A DNA stretch of 64,000 nucleotides, from NCBI RefSeq assembly GCF_035325925.1, contig NZ_DAOKZA010000014.1, positions 24,026-88,025 on the forward strand, written 5' to 3'. Below the pieces are notes generated by a model. The model was not told where the DNA came from, did not search any database, and saw only the letters and a list, made by a program, of their open reading frames with translations. Each line of letters opens with the position of its first letter. Position 1 is the stretch's first letter. The DNA comes from Calidifontimicrobium sp035325925. Its GTDB lineage: Bacteria > Pseudomonadota > Gammaproteobacteria > Burkholderiales > Burkholderiaceae_C. Below are positions 57,554 to 64,000 of the stretch, in pieces. The position numbers and the translations under genes are program-made.

Positions 57554-60133
57554 TCAGGCCGGGACGGGGGCCGGCGCGACGCGCTGCGCGAGGTGCGCCA
57601 GCGCCTCGTCGACCTGGTCGACGAGGATCAGGCACAGGTCACCCGGGTGCAGCCGCTCGAGCGCGCGGTCGATGGCGGTGAATTCGCCGCGGATCTCGTC
57701 GACGATGCGCGCGCGCGGCGCGCCGGCCAGCCCCTCGCGCAGCAGCGCCATCACCTCGCCGTCGGCGCGTCCGCGCTGCGCCGCGTCCTGGTACAGCAGC
57801 ACGTCGTCGAAGGCCTCGCCGAGGATGCGTGTCTGCTCGCGGATGTCGTCGTCGCGCCGGTCGCCGGCGGCGCTGATGACCACCGAGCGCCGGCGCGCCG
57901 GCATCGCCCGCACCGCGGCCACCAGCGCGCGCATCGCGTCGGGGTTGTGCCCGTAGTCGGCGATCACGGTCGCGCCGCGGTGGTCGAGCACGTTGAAGCG
58001 CCCCGGCGCGTTGTGCGCGTCGTTGACGAAGCTCGCCAGGCCGCTGCGCACCGCCTCGAACGGCAGCCCCGCGGCCCACGCCGCGCCGACCGCGGCCAGC
58101 GTGTTCTCGACCTGGAATCCGATCGTGCCGCCACGCGTCAGCGGCACCTCGCGCAACGACAGCCGCACGCGCGCCGACCCTTCGGCGGCGACGATGTCGC
58201 CGCCCTCGACGAACAGCACGCGCCGGCCCTGCGCGCGGTGCGCCGCCAGCGCGGGCAACCGCCCGTCGACGGCGAACAGGATCACGTCGCCGGGGCAGGT
58301 CACGGCCATCGCGAGCACGATCGGGTCGGCGGCGTTGAGCACCGCGCAGCCATCGGGCGCGACGTTCTGCACGATCACGCGCTTGATCACCGCGAGGTCC
58401 TCGACGGTGGTGATGTAGTTCAGCCCGAGGTGGTCGCCGGCGCCGACGTTGGTCACCACCGCGACCTGGCAGCGATCGAAACCCAGCCCCTCGCGCAGGA
58501 TGCCGCCGCGCGCGGTCTCGAGCACCGCGGCCTCGGTGTCGGGGTGGGCAAGCACGTTGCGCGCGCTCTTCGGGCCGCTGCAGTCGCCGCGGTCGATCGC
58601 GCGGCCGTCGACCCAGGCGCCGTCGGTGTTCGTCATGCCCACGCGCAGCCCGGCGGCGCCGAACAAGTGTGCGACGAGCCGCGTCACCGTGGTCTTGCCG
58701 TTGGTGCCGGTGACCGCGACCACCGGCACGCGGCCGTCGTCGCCCGGCTCGAAGAGACGGTCGATGATCGCCTCGCCGACCGCCCGCGGCTTGCCGTAGC
58801 TCGGCAGCAGGTGCATGCGCAGCCCCGGCGCGGCGTTGACCTCGACGATGCCGCCGCGCTGCGCCTCGAGCGGGCGGTCGACGCTGTCGCACACCACGTC
58901 GACGCCGCACACCTCGAGCCCGATCATGCGCGCCGCCGCCACCGCGCGTGCCGCCACCTCGGGGTGCACGTCGTCGGTCACGTCGGTGGCGGTGCCGCCG
59001 GTGCTCAGGTTGGCGTTGTTGCGCAGCACCACGCGCCGGCCCTTGTCGGGCACGTCGTCGGCCTCGAGCCCCTGCACGCGCAGGCGCGCGTGGGCGATGT
59101 CGTCGAGCCGCACCCGCGTCAGCGCGGTGGCGTGACCGTCGCCGCGGCGCGGGTCGGCGTTGACCTCGTCGACCAGTTCGCGCACCGTGCGCACGCCGTC
59201 GCCGATGACGTGCGGCGGGTCGCGCCGCGCGGCGGCGACCAGCTTGTTGCCGACCACCAGCAGTCGGAAGTCGTGGCCCGGCAGGAACTGCTCGACCATC
59301 ACCTGCCCGATCTCGGCGGCGACGCGGTAGGCGACGTCGAAGTGCTCGCGCCCGGCGATGTTCACCGTCACGCCCTTGCCCTGGTTGCCGTCGCGCGGCT
59401 TGACGACCACCGGCAGCCCGAGCTCGAGGGCCACCGCCCAGCCCTCGTCGACACTGCGCACCGGGCGCCCCAGCGGCACGGGCACGCCGGCGGCAGCGAG
59501 CAGGCATTTGGTCAGGTCCTTGTCCTGCGCGATCGATTCGGACACCGCGCTGGTCGAGTCGAGCTCGGCGGCCCAGATACGGCGCTGCCGCGCGCCCCAG
59601 CCGAACTGCACCAGGCTGCCGCCGGTCAGGCGCCGCCACGGAATGCCGCGCGCCGCGGCCGCCGCGACGATCGCGCCGGTGCTGGGCCCCAGCCGCACGT
59701 CCTCGTCGAGTGTGCGCAGCTCGGCCAGCGCGGCGTCGGTGTCGAAGTCGCCGCCGTCGACCGCGGCGCGCACCAGCGCGCACGCCAGGTCGAAGGCGCG
59801 GCGACCGACCTGCTCCTCGGTGTACTCGACGACGACCTGGTACACACCCGGCTCGGGGGTGGCCGTGGTTCGGCCGAAGCTCACCGGGCAGCCGGCCTGC
59901 GCTTGCAGCGCCAGCGCGCTGCGCTCGACCAGCCGCGCCAGTGGCACCTCGTCGGCGTCGCCGACGCCGCGCAGCATGCCCACCGCGGGAAACAGCTCGC
60001 GCAGTCGCAGCTCGACCGGCGACCCGGCGGCGATGCCGCACTCGACTTCGGCGCAGCGCACCACGGCCTCGATCGCCGTCTGGCGGCTCCACAGGTTCGG
60101 GCCGCGCAGCGCGCGGATGCGGGACACGTCCAT
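57554..60133 (-). CDS. cphA: Cyanophycin synthetase
   Basis: An 859-residue CphA that polymerises Asp and Arg into the nitrogen-storage polymer cyanophycin using ATP. It has the N-terminal domain (about 1-160), an ATP-grasp domain (about 200-470) with VKPRDGNQGKGV and VEVNAAPGLRMH, and a Mur-ligase-like domain (about 480-859) with an intact Walker A (AVTGTNGKTTVTRLV), HPDTEAAVLETARGG and DYGHNPDAMRAL. Length is normal for CphA1. Its ATG overlaps the stop of the upstream homologue (TGATG), so both are made from one transcript. Confidence 0.96.
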   Translation of the reverse strand: MDVSRIRALRGPNLWSRQTAIEAVVRCAEVECGIAAGSPVELRLRELFPAVGMLRGVGDADEVPLARLVERSALALQAQAGCPVSFGRTTATPEPGVYQVVVEYTEEQVGRRAFDLACALVRAAVDGGDFDTDAALAELRTLDEDVRLGPSTGAIVAAAAARGIPWRRLTGGSLVQFGWGARQRRIWAAELDSTSAVSESIAQDKDLTKCLLAAAGVPVPLGRPVRSVDEGWAVALELGLPVVVKPRDGNQGKGVTVNIAGREHFDVAYRVAAEIGQVMVEQFLPGHDFRLLVVGNKLVAAARRDPPHVIGDGVRTVRELVDEVNADPRRGDGHATALTRVRLDDIAHARLRVQGLEADDVPDKGRRVVLRNNANLSTGGTATDVTDDVHPEVAARAVAAARMIGLEVCGVDVVCDSVDRPLEAQRGGIVEVNAAPGLRMHLLPSYGKPRAVGEAIIDRLFEPGDDGRVPVVAVTGTNGKTTVTRLVAHLFGAAGLRVGMTNTDGAWVDGRAIDRGDCSGPKSARNVLAHPDTEAAVLETARGGILREGLGFDRCQVAVVTNVGAGDHLGLNYITTVEDLAVIKRVIVQNVAPDGCAVLNAADPIVLAMAVTCPGDVILFAVDGRLPALAAHRAQGRRVLFVEGGDIVAAEGSARVRLSLREVPLTRGGTIGFQVENTLAAVGAAWAAGLPFEAVRSGLASFVNDAHNAPGRFNVLDHRGATVIADYGHNPDAMRALVAAVRAMPARRRSVVISAAGDRRDDDIREQTRILGEAFDDVLLYQDAAQRGRADGEVMALLREGLAGAPRARIVDEIRGEFTAIDRALERLHPGDLCLILVDQVDEALAHLAQRVAPAPVPA

Positions 60134-62292
60134 CAGGCGTTCGTCGCGGCGGCTGCCGCTGCGGGTTCGAAGGTGTCGAGGCCGGCGGCGATCAGCGCAG
60201 GCGCCAGGCCCAGCGCCCACGCGGCGGCCACCGCCGGCAGCAGCGCATGCGGCGGGAGCGCCGCGCCGGCGGCGTGCATCGGGACCACGGTTTCGGCGGC
60301 GCCGTCGCACAGCCACGCGCGGCCATCGCGCCACAGCACCGCGCGGGCGCCGGCAGCGCGGTGTGCCGCCAGCGGCGCCGCAGAGGTCGCGTACAGCGTC
60401 ACCACGCCGTCGCACAGCCCGGCCAGTGCGGCGATGCGTTCGTCGTCGGCGTTGAGCACGCCGGTGCCGTGGTCGAGCACGACGTCGATCTGCGTGCGCA
60501 GCACGCGCGGCAGCTGTTCCGCGTCGGCGATGTCGTGGCGCGCCAGCACCTCGGCCCCGCCGAGGTCGGTGACGACGCCGACGTGGCAACGGTCGTAGAC
60601 CAGCCCGTGGTCGAGGATCGCCGCGGCCGGGTTCTCGAACACCGCGGCGTCGAGGTCGCGGTTGATCAGCAGCCGCTGGCCCAGCGTCCAGTGCGTCGCG
60701 TCGCCGGCGTCGACACGCCTCGCGCCCAGGTACAGGCCCGTGCGGCAGGCCAACCCGACCTGGTGGCCCGCCAGCTGCAGCAGCCAGGCGACCAGCTGCG
60801 CGGCCAGCGTGGCGTCGCTGCCGGCGATGCCGACGATCGGGATGCGCCCGTCGTCGTCGGGCGCGAACAGGTGGTCGACGATCGCGCGACCGACCGCCCG
60901 CGGCGCGCCGACCGCGGGCTTGAGGTGCGGCAGCAGCCCCGGCCCGGCATTGACCTCGACCACCGCCGCGGCCTGCTGCGCCGGCGGCCGCGCGATGTCC
61001 TCGGCGACCAGGTCGATGCCGGCGATGTCCAGCCCGACGGTGCGCGCGGCCAGCGCGGCGACGTGCGCGAAGTCGGGGTGCACGTCGTCGGTGCAGTCGA
61101 TCGCCACGTTGCCGTTGCGCTGGATGAGCACGCGCCGGCCCGCGGCGGGCACGTCGTCGGGGCCCAGCCCCTGGCGCGCCAGGTCCGAGCGGATGCCCTC
61201 GTCCTCGTCGAGCTTGAGGATGCCCAGCGGGTGGTCCTCGGTCTCGCCGCGGCGCGGGTCGGCGTTCAGCTGGGCGTCGACGAGCCGGCGCACGGTGCTG
61301 CGCCCGTCGCCGACGACCCACGCGGTCTCGCCGCGCGCCGCGGCGACGACCTCGCTGGCGACCACCAGCAGGCGGTGTTCGTTGCCGGGCACGAAGCGCT
61401 CGACCATCACCTCGCTGCCGTGCTTGTCGGCCACCGCCCAGGCCTCGCGCACGTCGTCGCGCGTGTACAGCTCGAGCGTGACGCCGCGCCCGTGGTTGCC
61501 GTCGGCCGGCTTGACCGCCACCGGCAGGCCGATGTCCTCGGCGATCTCCCACGCCTCGTCGGGGGTGGCGGCGACGCGGCCCTCGGGCACCGGCACGCCG
61601 ACCGCGCCGAGCAGGCGCTTCGTCAGGTCCTTGTCACCGGCGATGCCCTCGGCAATGGCACCGGTGCGGTCGGTCTCGGCGGTCCAGATGCGGTGCTGGC
61701 GCGCGCCGTGGCCGAGCTGCACGAGGTTGCCGTCGTTCAGGCGGATGTGCGGAATGCGCCGCTCGGTGGCCGCGGCGACGATGTGCGCGGTGCTCGGCCC
61801 CAGGTACGCGGCGTCGATCGCGTCGCGCACGCGCGCCACCGCGGCGGCGACGTAAAAGGTGCGGTCGTTGATCGCGGCCATCAGCAGCGCGTGGCCCTCG
61901 CGCAGCGCGCAGCGCCCGACCGTCTCGTCGCGCGCGCGGAACACCATGCGGTAGACGCCGCGTTGCGAGGTGCCGCGCGTCTGCCCGAACCCGGTGGGCA
62001 TGCCGGCGAGGTTGAGCAGTTCGATGACCACGTGCTCGAGCACGTGGCCCATCCAGGTGCCCTCCTGCAGCCGCTGCAGGAAGCCGCCGCGCTCGCCGAC
62101 GCCGCAGTGGTGCTCGGCGAGCGCCGGCAGCCAGGCGGTCAGGCGCTCGACGAAGCCGGGCAGGCGGTTCGAGGGATGGTCCTCGAGTGCGCCGAGGTCG
62201 AGCCAGGTCTCGAGCGCCGAGCGGTAGGTCCACAGGTTCGGGCCGCGCAGGTAGGTCACGCGCAGCAGCCGGATGTCGTCGAACGCGGTCAT
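60133..62292 (-). CDS. Cyanophycin synthetase homologue with degenerate Mur-ligase domain
   Basis: A 719-residue CphA relative. The N-terminal and ATP-grasp domains are complete (VLEHVVIELLNLAG, VKPADGNHGRGV and VEVNAGPGLLPHLKP). In the Mur-like half the Walker A reads GIAGSDATLAA instead of GTNGKTT, and the C-terminal ligase domain with the YGHNP motif is absent. It should lack the Arg-adding ATP site but may still use its ATP-grasp site. Tandem cphA homologues occur in some betaproteobacteria, and truncated CphA2 types exist in cyanobacteria; which this matches in activity is not known. First gene of the operon. Confidence 0.9.
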   Translation of the reverse strand: MTAFDDIRLLRVTYLRGPNLWTYRSALETWLDLGALEDHPSNRLPGFVERLTAWLPALAEHHCGVGERGGFLQRLQEGTWMGHVLEHVVIELLNLAGMPTGFGQTRGTSQRGVYRMVFRARDETVGRCALREGHALLMAAINDRTFYVAAAVARVRDAIDAAYLGPSTAHIVAAATERRIPHIRLNDGNLVQLGHGARQHRIWTAETDRTGAIAEGIAGDKDLTKRLLGAVGVPVPEGRVAATPDEAWEIAEDIGLPVAVKPADGNHGRGVTLELYTRDDVREAWAVADKHGSEVMVERFVPGNEHRLLVVASEVVAAARGETAWVVGDGRSTVRRLVDAQLNADPRRGETEDHPLGILKLDEDEGIRSDLARQGLGPDDVPAAGRRVLIQRNGNVAIDCTDDVHPDFAHVAALAARTVGLDIAGIDLVAEDIARPPAQQAAAVVEVNAGPGLLPHLKPAVGAPRAVGRAIVDHLFAPDDDGRIPIVGIAGSDATLAAQLVAWLLQLAGHQVGLACRTGLYLGARRVDAGDATHWTLGQRLLINRDLDAAVFENPAAAILDHGLVYDRCHVGVVTDLGGAEVLARHDIADAEQLPRVLRTQIDVVLDHGTGVLNADDERIAALAGLCDGVVTLYATSAAPLAAHRAAGARAVLWRDGRAWLCDGAAETVVPMHAAGAALPPHALLPAVAAAWALGLAPALIAAGLDTFEPAAAAAATNA

Positions 62293-62411
62293 GGTGGTGG
62301 GCGGCGCCGCCGAGGCGGCCGGCGCGGCGCGGCGATTGTCCAACGGCGCGCCCAAGGCGGCGCCCCAGGGGCCGATCGGTGAGAATTCCGACCCCTTCGC
62401 CGCCGCCTGCC

Positions 62412-64000
62412 ATGCCTTCATCGCCTGTCGTCTCCGCTGCCGACGCGCCTGCGCTGCGCACCGTGCTCCAGCCTGACGAGAACGTGCTGGCGACATTGGC
62501 GGTTGACCTGGACGACGCCGGGCGCTTCGCGCCGTCGTGGCTGGTGCTCACCGACCGACGTCTGCTCGCCGGCGACGCCGGCGCATGGCGCACGTGGCCG
62601 CTGGCCGAGCCGCTCGGCCTGCAGCACGGCGACCACGCCGGCGTCGGCCAGCTGTCGCTGCACAACGGCGAACGGCGACTGGCCGCGTGGCGCTACACGC
62701 TGGGCCACGACAAGGACGCACTGCGCCTGCTGACGCTGTTCGAGCGCCACCGCGCCGGCGCCGCGGTCGACGGCGCCGACGACGAACCGGTCGACGATGC
62801 CGGCGACTACGGCGTGGAGTCGGCCGCCCCGCCGTCGACCTGGGTGCTGCTGCGGCTGTGGCGGTTCGCCCGCCCGTATCGCTGGCAGCTGCTGCTGGGG
62901 TTCGTGCTGACGCTGGCGTCGACCGCGGCGTCGCTGGTGCCGCCGTACCTGACGATCCCGCTGATGGACGACGTGCTGATCCCGTTCCAGAACGGCGAGC
63001 GCATCGACCCGTCGCTGGTGGCCGCGCTGCTCGGCGGGCTGCTCGCCGCGGCGCTGGCGGCCTGGCTGCTTGGCTGGCTGCGCACCTGGCTGCTGGCGCT
63101 GGTCAGCGAGCGCATCGGCGCCGACCTGCGCACCGCCACCTTCGAGCACCTGCTGCAGCTCAGCCTGGACTACTTCGGCGGCAAGCGCACCGGCGACCTG
63201 ATGTCGCGCATCGGCAGCGAGAGCGACCGCATCTGCGTGTTCCTGTCGCTGCACGCGCTGGACTTCGCCACCGACGTGCTGATGATCGCGATGACCGCGA
63301 CGATCCTGTTCAGCATCAACCCGGCGCTGGCGCTGGTCACGCTGCTGCCGCTGCCGTTCATCGGCTGGATGATCCACCTGGTGCGCGACCGGCTGCGCAC
63401 CGGCTTCGAGAAGATCGACCGCGTCTGGGGTGAGGTCACGAGCGTGCTCGCCGACACCATCCCCGGCATCCGCGTGGTCAAGGCGTTCGCGCAGGAGCGG
63501 CGCGAGGCCGAGCGCTTCCGCGACGCCAACCGGCGCAACCTCGAGGTCAACGACCGGCTGAACAAGACCTGGAGCCTGTTCTCGCCGACGGTGTCGCTGC
63601 TCACCGAGGTCGGGCTGCTGGTGGTGTGGGCGTTCGGCATCTGGCTGGTGTCGCGCAGCGAGATCACGGTGGGCGTGCTCACCGCGTTCATCGCCTACAT
63701 CGGGCGCTTCTACGGCCGGCTCGACTCGATGAGCCGCATCGTCTCGGTGACGCAGAAGGCCGCCGCCGGCGCCAAGCGCATCTTCGACATCCTCGACCAC
63801 GTCAGCAACGTGCCCGAGCCGGCGCAGCCGGTGCCGCTGCCGCGCGTCGAAGGGCGCATCGCGCTGCAGGCGGTGGGCTTCCGCTACGGCAGCCGCGCGG
63901 TGATCCGCGGGCTCGACCTGGAGATCCGCCCCGGCGAGATGATCGGCCTGGTCGGCCACAGCGGCTCGGGCAAGAGCACGCTGGTCAACCTGATCTGCCG
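62412..64000 (+). CDS. ABC exporter-type transporter (membrane plus ATPase domains), runs off the window
   Basis: 529 residues are visible of a half-transporter. An unusual N-terminal domain of about 130 residues (LQPDENVLATLAVDLDDAGRF and WLVLTDRRLLAGDAG) precedes six helices of an exporter-type membrane domain, in which ERIGADLRTATFEHLLQLSLDYF and GGKRTGDLMSRIGSESDR are typical. The ATPase domain starts near residue 475, and Walker A GHSGSGKST is present before the window ends. It is divergent from the cphA pair across 119 bp. I recall ABC proteins of this kind next to cphA in related bacteria, often followed by a DUF1854 gene; that would lie outside this window. Substrate unknown. Confidence 0.88.
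   Translation, partial: MPSSPVVSAADAPALRTVLQPDENVLATLAVDLDDAGRFAPSWLVLTDRRLLAGDAGAWRTWPLAEPLGLQHGDHAGVGQLSLHNGERRLAAWRYTLGHDKDALRLLTLFERHRAGAAVDGADDEPVDDAGDYGVESAAPPSTWVLLRLWRFARPYRWQLLLGFVLTLASTAASLVPPYLTIPLMDDVLIPFQNGERIDPSLVAALLGGLLAAALAAWLLGWLRTWLLALVSERIGADLRTATFEHLLQLSLDYFGGKRTGDLMSRIGSESDRICVFLSLHALDFATDVLMIAMTATILFSINPALALVTLLPLPFIGWMIHLVRDRLRTGFEKIDRVWGEVTSVLADTIPGIRVVKAFAQERREAERFRDANRRNLEVNDRLNKTWSLFSPTVSLLTEVGLLVVWAFGIWLVSRSEITVGVLTAFIAYIGRFYGRLDSMSRIVSVTQKAAAGAKRIFDILDHVSNVPEPAQPVPLPRVEGRIALQAVGFRYGSRAVIRGLDLEIRPGEMIGLVGHSGSGKSTLVNLIC

Overview
The window is very GC-rich, densely packed chromosomal DNA from a betaproteobacterium, most likely Burkholderiales of the Rubrivivax/Leptothrix/Ideonella type. 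This rests on the polA - DUF2782 - homoserine kinase - BPSS1780 block, the purine/urea/urease/cyanophycin gene content, strong C/G third-position bias and many 4-bp ATGA/GTGA gene overlaps. I see no tRNA, rRNA, insertion sequence, phage gene or CRISPR array. Family placement is inference.

1-6.2 kb is housekeeping: a LuxR-type regulator, DNA polymerase I, a DUF2782 protein, homoserine kinase and a membrane protein. 6.3-23.2 kb looks like an uncharacterised catabolic region. It holds two tandem ACMSD-like amidohydrolases (the first has lost its N-terminal HxH metal motif), a UbiD-like decarboxylase, two cytochrome c genes, a three-subunit molybdenum hydroxylase operon with CobW and XdhC helpers, a UbiX flavin prenyltransferase, a deaminase-type amidohydrolase, an NMT1/TauA-type ABC importer and a divergent LysR regulator. 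An aromatic or N-heteroaromatic carboxylate is the best guess for the substrate, but nothing in the sequence names it.

23.2-30.8 kb holds an acyl-CoA dehydrogenase and a four-gene minus-strand operon (RraA-like aldolase, DUF819 membrane protein, PLP-dependent lyase, rhodanese) divergent from a TonB-dependent receptor. 30.8-43.6 kb is a purine-degradation cluster: NCS2 permease, membrane urate hydroxylase PuuD, 5-hydroxyisourate hydrolase, a GntR/FCD regulator, allantoinase PuuE, a UraD-allantoate amidohydrolase fusion, an M20 hydrolase, a second ABC importer and a cytosine/guanine-type deaminase. The first urease accessory gene (ureD) is coupled to its 3' end. Two near-identical operators (core TGTATACA) flank the uraH/puuD stretch and are probably the GntR sites.

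43.56-44.57 kb contains two decayed genes (GFA-family and GrpB-family) with internal stops and frameshifts. 44.7-57.3 kb contains the urea ABC transporter urtABCDE on the minus strand, an orphan LuxR-type response regulator, and the urease operon ureA-hupE-ureBCEFG on the plus strand. 57.5-64 kb carries two cyanophycin synthetase homologues (one full, one with a degenerate Mur-ligase half) and a divergent ABC exporter-type protein that runs off the window. Purines would be broken down to urea, urea imported or made and hydrolysed to ammonia, and surplus nitrogen could be stored as cyanophycin: a compact nitrogen-handling island of about 33 kb.
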